From Halobacillus faecis (GTDB lineage: Bacteria > Bacillota > Bacilli > Bacillales > Halobacillaceae): a stretch of DNA of 64,000 nt. The notes below the pieces were generated by a model. It searched no databases. It was not told where the DNA came from and saw only the letters and a program-made list of their open reading frames with translations. The translations under genes were made by a program, and so were the position numbers. How positions within the stretch are numbered: the first letter of the stretch is position 1; each line of letters begins with the position of its first letter. The stretch spans positions 310,001 through 374,000 of the forward strand of contig NZ_BJYD01000012.1 in NCBI RefSeq assembly GCF_007991335.1, given 5' to 3'. Shown one piece after another: positions 16,680-25,322 of the stretch.

Positions 16680-17555
16680 ATGACAACGACCAATCGAGTG
16701 ATGCTTATTGATGGCATGGCGCTGCTTTTCCGTGCGTTCTATGCCACAGCTATGAGCAATTATTATATGATCAACAGTAAAGGTATTCCGACCAATGGAG
16801 TCTATGGCATGATGAAACACATGTTTACGGCAATAGAAACCTATCAGCCCACGCACGTCATTTGCTGTTGGGATATGGGGAGTAAGACGTTCCGTAATGA
16901 TCTCTTTCCCGATTACAAAGCGAATCGGGGAGCTCCTCCTGAAGAATTGATTCCACAATTTGATCTAGCTAAAGAAGTCGTAGAGGCTCTCGATATTCCC
17001 AACGTTGGCCAAGTTGGGTATGAAGCGGATGATTGCATGGGAACGCTGAGTCGGGCGTACAGTGAACATTCCCAAGTCTTCCTATTAACAGGGGACCAGG
17101 ACCTTCTTCAACTGTTGCAGCCAAACGTGCATGTCGTCTTATTAAAGAAAGGGTATGGCAATTATGCGGAATATCAAGAGGACACCTTTACAGAAGAAAA
17201 AGGAATTACGCCTCAGCAAATGATTGACTTGAAAGCTCTCATGGGAGACTCTAGCGATAACTATCCTGGTGTGAAAGGAATTGGAGAGAAAACAGCTCTT
17301 AAGCTCCTTCTTAAATATGGATCCATCGAAGGTATCCTGGAGAATATTGAAGAATTGACAAAGGGGCAGCGTACGAAGATTGAAGACAGCCTGGAAATGC
17401 TGCACTTGTCCAGAAAACTAGCGGCCATTCATTGTGAAGCAGATGTGGATTGTTCATTAGAAGAAGCCCTCTTCTATATCGATGACGAAAAGATGAGCGC
17501 CAAGTTTGATGAGCTTGAATTTAAAAACTGGGAAAAAAATATCGTACGGATGTAA
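16680..17555 (+). CDS. ypcP: 5'-3' exonuclease / flap endonuclease, YpcP type
   Basis: A 291-residue homologue of the exonuclease domain of DNA polymerase I, without the polymerase. In order: 'MLIDGMALLFRAFY', 'FPDYKANRGAPPEEL', 'GYEADDCMGTL', 'LLTGDQDLLQLL' and the H3TH region 'LMGDSSDNYPGVKGIGEKTALKLL'. The aspartates of these motifs bind the catalytic metals. It removes RNA primers or flaps at replication forks, in parallel with Pol I. The box is AAAAGGAG; a TATAAT lies 35 bases before the start. It ends in a strong terminator. Confidence 0.93.
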   Translation: MTTTNRVMLIDGMALLFRAFYATAMSNYYMINSKGIPTNGVYGMMKHMFTAIETYQPTHVICCWDMGSKTFRNDLFPDYKANRGAPPEELIPQFDLAKEVVEALDIPNVGQVGYEADDCMGTLSRAYSEHSQVFLLTGDQDLLQLLQPNVHVVLLKKGYGNYAEYQEDTFTEEKGITPQQMIDLKALMGDSSDNYPGVKGIGEKTALKLLLKYGSIEGILENIEELTKGQRTKIEDSLEMLHLSRKLAAIHCEADVDCSLEEALFYIDDEKMSAKFDELEFKNWEKNIVRM

Positions 17556-17556
17556 A

Positions 17557-17587
17557 GAGGTCGGAGGCGCGTGCCCTCCGACCTTTT
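17557..17587 (+). terminator. Terminator after ypcP
   Basis: AGGTCGGAGG-loop-CCCTCCGACC followed by TTTTTAT. The T-run touches the stop codon of the convergent regulator gene. Confidence 0.9.
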
Positions 17588-18858
17588 TATAATAAATCCT
17601 TTTTTTGTGTTTTTCGGTAGTTGTTAACCTCTTTAAAATACATGGCTGCTTTTTTGTACATTCGCTTCTCATAATAAAGGTTACCTAACATTTCACAATA
17701 ATTTTTGTAACTTCCATATTCATTATTCTCTCTAAAATACGGAATGATCTCATTTTCCAGCTTGTCCATAAAAAAGTCTTCCATTGTTTTTTCTAAGGCT
17801 GTGTTCCTAAGTACAAAGAATTTATACTTAAAGAAGTTAATGTCATATTCCTCTGCGCTTTTTTCGCCTTTCTCAATAAGCTCCCATGCTTTCTCTATAT
17901 TTCCTGCATAGAAGTGGGTGGAGGCAAGAGAATAAATCGTATTCACGTAAAAATAATCATCTTTCATCTCAAGCGTCATATTATATGCCTTTTCTAAATA
18001 ATCAATAGCGTCTTCATATTTTTCCTGATTTGCATATATATACCCAAGATTATGATAAACTCTTCTTTCATCAATGGACTTCAAATGATACTTGGAAATC
18101 CTTTTTAACTTTAAGAAGTATTCTTCTGCGATAGGGTATATTTCCAAAGCTCTATAATTAAGGGCAATGATCATGTAGGTATCAACAATTCGTTCATAAT
18201 CAAAATCTTTAATATATCCTTCCAAGGCTGTATGAGCATAAAAATTTGACTCCACTGATGCTCTTGTTTGGGAATAAGTCAGAGCTAAATGAAAATAGGT
18301 TTCACTATCCGTAAATGGAAGCTTATTTAAAAGCTCTTCTGTTTTGTGGAAATGATGAAGGGCATTTTTTAGTTGGTGGTTTTTCAAAAGATAATGGATT
18401 CCGACCGTTTTATGATAGAAGAATTTATATTCATCATTTGTATATGGATATAAATCATCAATCTCTTTTAAATCTTCATCGGAGAGCGGTCCTTCATTCA
18501 ACTTCATAGTGTGCCGAGCTTTAACGATCGTATATAAATGATTGAGTTCTGTATTTTGGTTTGATTCTAATGCATCTGTACATTTTCGGAAATACTCTTC
18601 CATTAATTGGAGGTCTCGACGTTGAATAATTTCATGCCATTCCAGCAGCTGCTGATGAATGGATTCGTCGAATTCTTGGTTAATATCAGTCAACTTGATA
18701 TTCAACCGCTCTCCTAACAGACGGTAAATTTCATCACTGGCGTTAATGGTATCATGTTCGATTTTACTCAGATAGGAGACAGAGCAAATACCTGATGCAA
18801 GTTCTTCTAAGGTCAAATTCTTAAATTTGCGATGTTGTTTAATTAACGAGCCTTTCAT
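17587..18858 (-). CDS. RRNPP-type (PlcR-like) HTH-TPR regulator, no peptide gene alongside
   Basis: Start at ATG 18858 with AAAGGAGTAG; the longer frame has no box. Of 423 residues, 1-60 are an XRE HTH ('LTLEELASGICSVSYLSKIEHDTINAS') and the rest is helical with TPR-like units, for example 'RRVYHNLGYIYANQEKYEDAIDYLEKAYNM' and 'NTIYSLASTHFYAGNIEKAWELIEKG'. This is the layout of PlcR/Rgg/PrgX-like regulators that bind short imported peptides. It is the same length and layout as the regulator at 33.6-34.9 kb, but no small secreted peptide gene is downstream: only 31 bases separate it from ypcP. A TATAAT (18897-18892, minus) is the probable -10. Ligand and targets unknown. Confidence 0.85.
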   Translation of the reverse strand: MKGSLIKQHRKFKNLTLEELASGICSVSYLSKIEHDTINASDEIYRLLGERLNIKLTDINQEFDESIHQQLLEWHEIIQRRDLQLMEEYFRKCTDALESNQNTELNHLYTIVKARHTMKLNEGPLSDEDLKEIDDLYPYTNDEYKFFYHKTVGIHYLLKNHQLKNALHHFHKTEELLNKLPFTDSETYFHLALTYSQTRASVESNFYAHTALEGYIKDFDYERIVDTYMIIALNYRALEIYPIAEEYFLKLKRISKYHLKSIDERRVYHNLGYIYANQEKYEDAIDYLEKAYNMTLEMKDDYFYVNTIYSLASTHFYAGNIEKAWELIEKGEKSAEEYDINFFKYKFFVLRNTALEKTMEDFFMDKLENEIIPYFRENNEYGSYKNYCEMLGNLYYEKRMYKKAAMYFKEVNNYRKTQKKDLL

Positions 18859-18968
18859 ATTCACTACTCCTTTAAAGCGCCAATTACTTACATTATAGCA
18901 AAATATCGTTGCATTCAATGGTTATCTTTTACTTTTAAGGGTTTTATAGGTATATGGAGGAGATATGT

Positions 18969-19003
18969 AAAAAGCTCAACCACATGGAGTGGTTGAGCTT
19001 TTT
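18969..19003. terminator. Terminator between regulator and NAD(P)-binding gene
   Basis: AAAAGCTCAACCAC/GTGGTTGAGCTTTTT stem, with A- and T-runs on both sides; it ends the minus-strand gene at 19006. Confidence 0.9.
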
Positions 19004-19005
19004 GA

Positions 19006-19641
19006 TCAAGATAGTGTCTTCAGGGCTTCTTCGATTTGAGTATCTCCTGAAATCATTTCAAATGTTTTATGATAAGCATTTGGTTCTTGTAGGGAAGCGA
19101 TCATTGTTTTGGCTACGTCTGCGCGAGGAATCGTGCCTCTTTCAACCGTTTCGCCTACCTGAATTTTGCTTGTCCCTTCATCGTTCGTCAAGCCGCCAGG
19201 ACGTACGATGGTGTAGTCAAGCTCAGTCGATTTCAGGAAGTCATCTGCTTCCCCTTTCATTTCAAGGTAATGCTTCAATTCTTCAGGGCCTCGTTCTGGA
19301 TCGCCCGCACCCATACCGCTCAACATAATGAATTTCTTTATGCCAAGATTTTCTGTGGCTTTCGCAAGGTTGATGGCTCCATCACGATCAACGGCTTCGG
19401 TTTGGTCCGCACCTGTACTTGAGCCTGATCCAGCGGCGAACATGACAGCGTCCATCCCTTTAACCGCATAACCGACATCCTTCGTCAGATCTGCGAGTAC
19501 TGGGGTGCCGCCCAATTTTTCAACCGTCGCTTTTTGTTCTTCTTTACGGATCATGCCGTATGGTTCATGACCATCGGCCTTTAAATGTTGAATAAGTAGT
19601 CGTCCTGTATTTCCGTTTGCTCCTGCTACGAGTACTTTCAT
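19006..19641 (-). CDS. NAD(P)-binding SDR-like protein, YhfK type
   Basis: A 211-residue atypical short-chain dehydrogenase. 'VLVAGANGNTGRLLIQHL' is the dinucleotide-binding GxxGxxG, 'VMFAAGSGSSTGADQTEAVDRDGAINLAKA' and 'FIMLSGMGAGDPERGPEELKHYLEMKGEAD' form the middle, and 'YTIVRPGGLTNDEGTSKI' the substrate side. The YxxxK catalytic pair is displaced as in NmrA/YhfK-like proteins, which often sense redox state rather than catalyse. Box AGAAGGAG. Stands alone. Confidence 0.88.
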   Translation of the reverse strand: MKVLVAGANGNTGRLLIQHLKADGHEPYGMIRKEEQKATVEKLGGTPVLADLTKDVGYAVKGMDAVMFAAGSGSSTGADQTEAVDRDGAINLAKATENLGIKKFIMLSGMGAGDPERGPEELKHYLEMKGEADDFLKSTELDYTIVRPGGLTNDEGTSKIQVGETVERGTIPRADVAKTMIASLQEPNAYHKTFEMISGDTQIEEALKTLS

Positions 19642-19725
19642 CTATAATCACGACTCCTTCTGGGAAATAAGATTACAATACTTATTTAGCCTGTTTCCGT
19701 ATCTGGTAAACATACAGACCTGCCC

Positions 19726-20664
19726 TCAAGAAGGGAAGCAAAGCTCCTGGTAGTTACAACGCGCGCAGACTCTAGGGTCATCCTGCATAGGGAATTGTTC
19801 GATAGGAAGGGGTTCATTCTTCCCTGTATCCTCTAAATAGAGTTTCATCTGCTCCATACTGATCTGGTACAAGTGCTGGACATTGATGAGATCCTGTTCT
19901 GTTAAAAGATGTTCGACGTGTGTACCATCCACTAAATATTCGTTTCGTATGATGATATCGTCAAGGGATTCAATTCCATGCTCGTGTCTTAAATAAAGAG
20001 CATAAAGAGCAAGTTGGTTCCGGTCCTCATCGGAAGATTTTCCCGTTTTCCAATCCACAATAATCCATTTCTCATTATCAAGATCCTTATATACAAGGTC
20101 CATCACAATATAAACTTTCGCTTCGTCCGTCTTAAGGAAGCGGAAGGTTTCGGATTCCATAAACTTCATCTGTTCTTTGTTGCGTACATCAGTAAATGTT
20201 TTACTTGAGTGAAAATTGGCGACCGTTTTTTGGAGGCGGTCCGTGATCTTGCGCACTTTCGCTTCAGGGAGTGTGTCTGTCTGACTGTAATAGATTTCGT
20301 GAAGCATCGTATAGTGCTTCGGTCGGTTCATCCACAAATGCTCTTTCTTCGTTGATTCAATGAATCCTCGGTTTAAATGGTGGCGGACTTCATCCATAAA
20401 TTCCTGTTCCGTCATGACCGATTGGTTTTTTAATACGCGTTGAATGGTTTGATAGATCAAATCGTGGACCACACTTCCGAAGTGCATTTCCAAGTTGGTC
20501 ATTTTTTTCAAACGGTACGCTTGCTTGGCCAATGTGTCAGCCGAACGGAGCCATCCATTATGGGATACATAATAATCGTACGCATATTTTCTAAGGCAGG
20601 ATAACATCGTTTTATGCCTGGACAGAGACCAGGATAATTCCGGGTAGGGTTTCACTTCAAACAT
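19726..20664 (-). CDS. Fe-S PD-(D/E)XK nuclease (RecB/Cas4-like), stand-alone
   Basis: Start at ATG 20664, with GAAGGATG before it (another ATG at 20673 is part of that box). The 312-residue protein has a nuclease core 'MHFGSVVHDLIYQ' (motif I His), 'IVMDLVY' (Asp) and 'KWIIVDWKTGKS' (Asp-x-Lys). One cysteine near residue 23 ('LSCLRKYAYDYY') and three at the C-terminus ('VCARCNYQELCFPS') match the four-cysteine Fe-S clamp of AddB and Cas4. No cas, helicase or addA gene adjoins. The alkyltransferase-like gene is 43 bases upstream on the same strand, hinting at a DNA repair role. Confidence 0.8.
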   Translation of the reverse strand: MFEVKPYPELSWSLSRHKTMLSCLRKYAYDYYVSHNGWLRSADTLAKQAYRLKKMTNLEMHFGSVVHDLIYQTIQRVLKNQSVMTEQEFMDEVRHHLNRGFIESTKKEHLWMNRPKHYTMLHEIYYSQTDTLPEAKVRKITDRLQKTVANFHSSKTFTDVRNKEQMKFMESETFRFLKTDEAKVYIVMDLVYKDLDNEKWIIVDWKTGKSSDEDRNQLALYALYLRHEHGIESLDDIIIRNEYLVDGTHVEHLLTEQDLINVQHLYQISMEQMKLYLEDTGKNEPLPIEQFPMQDDPRVCARCNYQELCFPS

Positions 20665-20707
20665 GAGTAACATCCTTCGTTAGTTTCATAGATTTAGTGT
20701 TCCACTT

Positions 20708-21019
20708 CTATTCTTCAAAACAGAGAAGAGCATCGTGTTGGTATTCTCTCATTGATATTTTATCATGAATGACAACAACGCCTTCTTTTTCTAAAAGTTG
20801 ACGTTGCCTGGAGGGGTCCTTCACAGCAATTTCTCCTTTTGCATTGACTACACGATGCCAAGGGAGTTCATGCTTTTCACTCATACTGTGAAGCGCACGG
20901 GCGACTTGTCTTGCCGCTCTGGGGTTTCCGGCGCATGCCGCAATTTGTCCGTATGACATAACACGCCCTTTTGGAATACTAAGGATGATTTGAATAATCC
21001 GTTGTGTGAATGGTTGCAT
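20708..21019 (-). CDS. Alkyltransferase-like protein (ATL)
   Basis: A 103-residue protein equal to the DNA-binding domain of O6-methylguanine methyltransferase ('IPKGRVMSYGQIAACAGNPRAARQVARALH'). The active site PCHR is PWHR here (Trp in place of Cys), so it cannot accept the alkyl group. Such ATL proteins bind and flip O6-alkylguanine and hand it to nucleotide excision repair. The arginine finger and the recognition helix are kept. Box TAAGGAGG. Confidence 0.92.
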   Translation of the reverse strand: MQPFTQRIIQIILSIPKGRVMSYGQIAACAGNPRAARQVARALHSMSEKHELPWHRVVNAKGEIAVKDPSRQRQLLEKEGVVVIHDKISMREYQHDALLCFEE

Positions 21020-21127
21020 TAATCGGCCTCCTTACTTAAATTTTACAAGATGGCGGGGCTTTGTGAATAGAAGCTTCCCCCTATTACTGATACAATTTCT
21101 ATAGATGACAGAGAGGAGACGACTAGG

Positions 21128-21931
21128 ATGAGCATACCTAAAGTATTAACAATTGCCGGTTCTGCTGCACAGGGGAGTGCCGGCATTCAAGCAGATCTTA
21201 AGACGTTCCAAGAATTCAATGTTTATGGCATGAGTGCGGTTACTGCCATTGTAGCGAATAATAAACAAACAGAACGAGGAATTTTCACCCACCCAATCGA
21301 TGCCATAGAAGCCCAAATCTATGCTTCATTCGAACATGTGGGAGTGGATGCCCTTAAAACGGGCATGCTGTTCACCGACGAAATTATAAAAAAAGTGGCC
21401 GGTCTTATTAAAGCGTCTGAAGTCACGAATGTAGTGGTAGATCCTGTGATGATTGGAAAGATGGGATCTCAGTTATTAAAAGATGAGGCGATTGAATCCC
21501 TCACAAAAGAACTTGTCCCTCTGGCAAAAGTCGTAACCCCTAATTTACATGAAGCGGCAAGAATGCTTCAATGTGAAGTCCCTGAAACTCCTGAAGATAT
21601 GAAGGTTGTGGCAAGGGACCTTTATCATCTTGGGGCAGAGTATGTGCTTGTAAAAGGAGGCAGTTTAAAAGGATACCCAGCGGTCGACATGCTCTATGAC
21701 GGATCAAGCATTACCGAACTTGAAACGGAGAGAGTGGAGACTATTCATACGAGTGGGGCGGGATGTACGTATTCCGCTGCCATCGCGGCAGAACTTGCCA
21801 ATGGGTATTCTGTCGAAGATGCGGTCAGACGGGCGAAGTCCTTCGTAACAAGCGCCATTCGCCACGCCTTATCCTTCGACCGCGGCATAGGATCCACCTA
21901 CCATGCCGCTCATAGAATGATCAGTGATTAA
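21128..21931 (+). CDS. pdxK: Pyridoxine kinase / HMP kinase-like (ThiD fold)
   Basis: A 267-residue ribokinase-fold kinase. 'TIAGSAAQGSAGIQADLKTFQE' is the substrate-binding start and 'IHTSGAGCTYSAAIAAEL' the anion hole. The GAGCT form with Cys is that of Bacillus PdxK, whereas ThiD normally has GTGCT or GAGDT; PdxK phosphorylates pyridoxine and related vitamers and can also act on HMP. No thiamine genes or TPP riboswitch are nearby, which favours pdxK. Box GAGAGGAG. Stands alone and is followed by repeat copy 3. Confidence 0.85.
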   Translation: MSIPKVLTIAGSAAQGSAGIQADLKTFQEFNVYGMSAVTAIVANNKQTERGIFTHPIDAIEAQIYASFEHVGVDALKTGMLFTDEIIKKVAGLIKASEVTNVVVDPVMIGKMGSQLLKDEAIESLTKELVPLAKVVTPNLHEAARMLQCEVPETPEDMKVVARDLYHLGAEYVLVKGGSLKGYPAVDMLYDGSSITELETERVETIHTSGAGCTYSAAIAAELANGYSVEDAVRRAKSFVTSAIRHALSFDRGIGSTYHAAHRMISD

Positions 21932-21938
21932 AGTATAT

Positions 21939-22070
21939 GGCAGAATCGCGGAAGACTAAGTTTCGAGGCTTTTGTGTGAGGTGGACTGGAGCGGCGAGTC
22001 ACCCCCCGCCACCCAGGTGCTCAACCAGGCAAACAAAACCTGAAAACATCTCGAAATTAAGTCTTCTGCC
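21939..22070. repeat. Palindromic intergenic repeat, copy 3 (short form)
   Basis: The ends are kept (GGCAG..CGGAAGACTAAGTTTCGAGG and ATCTCGAAATTAAGTCTTC), but most of the GC-rich centre is missing; only GGCGAGTCACCCCCCGCC remains. It looks like an internally deleted member of the family. Confidence 0.75.
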
Positions 22071-22091
22071 ATCCATATGTATGATATAAGA

Positions 22092-22126
22092 AATCCCCTC
22101 TTCACACATGGTGAGAGAGGGGATGG
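22092..22126 (-). terminator. Terminator after trhO
   Basis: ATCCCCTC ... GAGGGGAT stem just beyond the trhO stop codon, followed by a T-rich stretch on the minus strand (short). Confidence 0.65.
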
Positions 22127-22129
22127 GGA

Positions 22130-23071
22130 TTAACCGTTGATGCGGTCGTATTTATCAATTTGTTTCTTGCGGACAACATCCCAGCGGTTTTCTGGGTGTT
22201 CTTTACATTCTGCTGTACATGCGGCATGTTGCTCTTCTTCACATTCTTTACAGCATACATATTGACGGTTACATACCGGGTTACTGCAGTTGACCATACG
22301 ATCTTCTGCTTTCCCGCAATGTTCGCACTCTGCAATGACCTTTTCTTCTACTTGGTTGATCGGAACAGAGATACGCTCGTCGAATACATACATTTTTCCA
22401 TCGAAGAGCTCACCTTTGACTTCTGGGTCTTTGCCGTAAGTGGTGATTCCACCTTCAAGCTGATACACGTCTTCGACACCGTTTTTCTTAAGAATACCTG
22501 TCAATTTTTCGCAGCGAATTCCGCCTGTGCAGTAGGTAAGGACTTTCTTATCCTTCCATTGATCGGCATTTTCGGCGATCCATTCAGGGAACTCGCGGGA
22601 GTGGTTGACATCCGGCTGAATCGCGTTTCGGAAGTGGCCGATGCGGTATTCATATTCATTACGGCCGTCAATGACAATGGTATCTTCATCTTTCAGCATT
22701 TCATTGAATTCTTTTGGCTTCAAATGTTTACCGCCGAACGTTTTCGGATCGATATCATCTTCTTCAATACTCCAGTTGACTAGCTCAGGTTTCACGCGAC
22801 AATGCATTTTCTTGAAAGCGTGTCCTTCATGCTCATCAATTTTGAAGTGGATATCTGCAAAACGCTCATCAGAGCGTACATAGTTCATATATTCTTCCAC
22901 TTGTTCAACGGTACCTGAAACCGTTCCGTTCATCCCTTCGTGAGAAACGATAATACGTCCTTTCAAACCAAGGTCTTTACAGAATTTCAGGTGGTTTTGG
23001 CAATATTCTTCATAGTCAGGAAGGTCGACATACTTATAATACAGCAGAACTCGGTAATCTTTTGAGCTCAT
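22130..23071 (-). CDS. trhO: tRNA uridine 34 hydroxylase (rhodanese domain)
   Basis: A 313-residue protein of the TrhO/YbfQ family. The N-terminal acylphosphatase-like domain ('LLYYKYVDLPDYEEYCQNH', 'GRIIVSHEGMNGTVSG') is followed by a rhodanese domain with active cysteine in 'LTYCTGGIRCEK', and a cysteine-rich zinc-binding C-terminus ('CEHCGKAEDRMVNCSNPVCNRQYVCCKEC'). It makes 5-hydroxyuridine at position 34 of tRNA, the first step to methoxyuridine. Box AGGAGGAATC. Single gene with its own terminator. Confidence 0.92.
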   Translation of the reverse strand: MSSKDYRVLLYYKYVDLPDYEEYCQNHLKFCKDLGLKGRIIVSHEGMNGTVSGTVEQVEEYMNYVRSDERFADIHFKIDEHEGHAFKKMHCRVKPELVNWSIEEDDIDPKTFGGKHLKPKEFNEMLKDEDTIVIDGRNEYEYRIGHFRNAIQPDVNHSREFPEWIAENADQWKDKKVLTYCTGGIRCEKLTGILKKNGVEDVYQLEGGITTYGKDPEVKGELFDGKMYVFDERISVPINQVEEKVIAECEHCGKAEDRMVNCSNPVCNRQYVCCKECEEEQHAACTAECKEHPENRWDVVRKKQIDKYDRING

Positions 23072-23156
23072 AAGTGATTCCTCCTATATTTATATCTATA
23101 CAGTAGTAAATAACAGAAATGTCCATACTCCATCTTATTCGATTTGTATCCGGATT

Positions 23157-24518
23157 TCAAATGTCAGTTTTTTGAACAAATTCCATGCGTCTGATCCTGT
23201 ATGAATAGAGGCACAAGACGATGATGGAAGCCGTCATTAAAACGATCAGTGAACCGAACGGCAGGATAAAATTCTCGGCTGTATAAGGTTGAGAACTAAA
23301 CTCTAATAATATACCAGCAAGCACAGAGCCGGTCGCACTACCGATGAATTGCATCTGTTGTTTAAGACCGATTCCGGCACCGATCTGCTCTTTAGGCAGA
23401 ATTCGTGAAACTTCATTTGTTGAACTGGAAGATAAACTAGAGAACCCGAAACTTGTAAACATATAAGCAATCATAATCATATACGGACTCTTTCCAGCCA
23501 GGAAAAAGAAAATGAGGGCTGAGATCATGAGTAGAACTTGCGACAAAAATAGGATTTTGATGTTTCCGTAGGCATCAATCAGTCGTCCCACATAAATGGC
23601 AGCTGCAGCTGATAGCATAGCGCCGGGGAAAATGATAAATCCAATGGCGGCTGCCCCGCGTCCATATACTTGCTCAAGCATGATCGGCATTAAAAACAGC
23701 ACAGCGAAGTGTAGAGTGAATCCTATATAGCTTGTAAAGACAATTCGGCGGTAATGGCTGTTCTTTACAAGTTCAGGCTGGATAAAAGGCGCATTCGTCC
23801 GATTGACTCTCCACCATAGGAGAGAAGCAGCCAAGAGCCCGCTCAGCAAGTAGTATGGAGTTAACGTCGAAATGTATAGTAAAAACATGGTGGCACTGAT
23901 ACCGGATAGAAAAGCCCCGATAACATCAAAACGCCCTTTTTCAGATTTTTCAACAGGCATAAACTTGTACAGGACCGGGATTACGAGAAAAACCATGATG
24001 GTCACGATGAACAAGTAGTTCCAATTAAGATAATCGGTAATTAACCCGCCGATCACGGGGCCAAGTCCAAATCCTAAGGATGTTGCTGAGGCAATCAATG
24101 CATAGGCGCTTCCTCGTCTTGTCATAGGGATGTACCTTCCGGCGAAGACCATGGATAAACCTGGGATCGCTGCCGCTCCTGCCGCCTGACATAGCCGAGC
24201 AATCAACAGCCAAACGTAACTGTCCGCTAAAAATCCGATGATGGAAGAAAGGCTGAAAATACAGATCCCTATCGTTAATAATGTCCGGATAGGCATATAG
24301 TCAGACAAGCGCGTAAAGGTAATCGTGAAAATCGCTAACACAATCGAGTAACCTGAAACAATCCAGGCTCCTTCGGAAGGCATGAGCGAGAAATCTTTTA
24401 ATATATTTGGTAAAGCAATGTTGAACATCGTTGTGTTCATCACAACAATCAAAATTGTAGCTGCTAAAATGAATACCGTACGAAAATGTTCCTGGGAAGG
24501 ACGAGAGGTCAGTGGCAT
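23157..24518 (-). CDS. MFS efflux pump, DHA2 (EmrB/QacA-like)
   Basis: A 453-residue membrane protein with about fourteen hydrophobic segments. It has 'TTMFNIALPNILKDFSLMPSEGAWIVSGYSI' at the start and motif C-like 'SATSLGFGLGPVIGGLI' in segment 5, both typical of drug:proton antiporters of the DHA2 type. Drug range cannot be predicted. Box GGAAGAAGAG. No regulator is adjacent and no clear terminator follows. Confidence 0.85.
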   Translation of the reverse strand: MPLTSRPSQEHFRTVFILAATILIVVMNTTMFNIALPNILKDFSLMPSEGAWIVSGYSIVLAIFTITFTRLSDYMPIRTLLTIGICIFSLSSIIGFLADSYVWLLIARLCQAAGAAAIPGLSMVFAGRYIPMTRRGSAYALIASATSLGFGLGPVIGGLITDYLNWNYLFIVTIMVFLVIPVLYKFMPVEKSEKGRFDVIGAFLSGISATMFLLYISTLTPYYLLSGLLAASLLWWRVNRTNAPFIQPELVKNSHYRRIVFTSYIGFTLHFAVLFLMPIMLEQVYGRGAAAIGFIIFPGAMLSAAAAIYVGRLIDAYGNIKILFLSQVLLMISALIFFFLAGKSPYMIMIAYMFTSFGFSSLSSSSTNEVSRILPKEQIGAGIGLKQQMQFIGSATGSVLAGILLEFSSQPYTAENFILPFGSLIVLMTASIIVLCLYSYRIRRMEFVQKTDI

Positions 24519-24601
24519 ATCGTCTCTTCTTCCTTTCTATTATTTCATTAGACACTCGAAATACTATACCACAAGTTTCCTAGAGAGAAAAATGACAAGC
24601 G

Positions 24602-24639
24602 TAAAAACTCCCGTTGACGGCTGCAACGGGAGTTTATTT
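24602..24639 (-). terminator. Terminator after the nicotinamidase gene
   Basis: AACTCCCGTTG/CAACGGGAGTT stem with TTTTTACG on the minus strand, 75 bases past the nicotinamidase stop and 85 bases before the next gene. Confidence 0.8.
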
Positions 24640-24714
24640 ATGTTCTGAGGCAGAGTTAGGTTCAGAGGTGAACTTATTGTCCCATGGATCAACAACTACT
24701 CAGTGCCTTCCGTG

Positions 24715-25263
24715 TTATAGAACTTTTGCACCCAGGGTTGTCTCAAAGTGTGATAAAGCCCATGCATGGCCAGCTTCATTAAAGCTTGCAACTCCATCTT
24801 TGTGTACATGGATGTGATAACCAAGGTTATATGCATCGATAGCTGAATGGAGCACACAGATATCTGTACAGACTCCAACAAGGTGGAGATCGGTGATCCC
24901 GCGTTCTCTCAGCTTCAAATCCAAGTCTGTTCCAGCGAAGGCACTGTAACGGGTTTTATCCATGTAAAGGGTATTGGGCTTATGCTGATTCTCTTCGTGA
25001 AGATTCTTTAGTGATCCGTACAACTCTCGTCCTTTTGTTCCCCGGATGTTGTGAGGAGGGAAAAGGTCTGTCTCGGGATGGTAAGGGTCACCTTCTTCGT
25101 GAACGTCGACTCCAAATACGACAAGGTCTTCCTCAGTGATAAATGTTTCCGTTACATCATGAATGTACTTTTCCAGCGCTTGAGCGGGTGGTCCGCAGGT
25201 CAATGCCCCTTCATTTTCTACAAAGTCGTTCGTGTAATCGATGACAATTAAAGCACGTTTCAC
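24715..25263 (-). CDS. pncA: Nicotinamidase / isochorismatase-family hydrolase
   Basis: Start at GTG 25263, five bases after GGGAGGGG; the longer frame starts inside no plausible box. The 182-residue protein has catalytic Asp in 'LIVIDYTNDFV', Lys in 'MDKTRYSAFAGTDLD' and Cys in 'LVGVCTDICVLHSA', with metal-binding 'GVDVHEEGDPYHPE'. It converts nicotinamide to nicotinate for NAD salvage. An MFS pseudogene lies directly upstream on the same strand (59 bases), so both may once have shared a transcript. Confidence 0.88.
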   Translation of the reverse strand: MKRALIVIDYTNDFVENEGALTCGPPAQALEKYIHDVTETFITEEDLVVFGVDVHEEGDPYHPETDLFPPHNIRGTKGRELYGSLKNLHEENQHKPNTLYMDKTRYSAFAGTDLDLKLRERGITDLHLVGVCTDICVLHSAIDAYNLGYHIHVHKDGVASFNEAGHAWALSHFETTLGAKVL

Positions 25264-25322
25264 TATATCCCCTCCCGGTGTCTTTACACTTATCTTAACA
25301 GAAGGGAGGCAGAAGCGTGCAC

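Noticed and set aside
18954-18970. GGAGGAGAT followed by ATG-TAA on the plus strand
   Set aside because: A start-stop of one codon directly before a terminator of the opposite strand; most likely chance.
19726-20664. Cas4-like nuclease as a hint of CRISPR
   Set aside because: No cas genes and no regularly spaced repeats were found on either strand; the fold is shared with many repair nucleases.
21050-21127. TPP riboswitch before the ThiD-fold kinase
   Set aside because: The leader is too short and lacks the CTGAGA element; this supports pyridoxine kinase over a thiamine gene.
22102-22335. Cysteine-rich 77-codon minus-strand frame
   Set aside because: It is another frame of the zinc-binding end of trhO.
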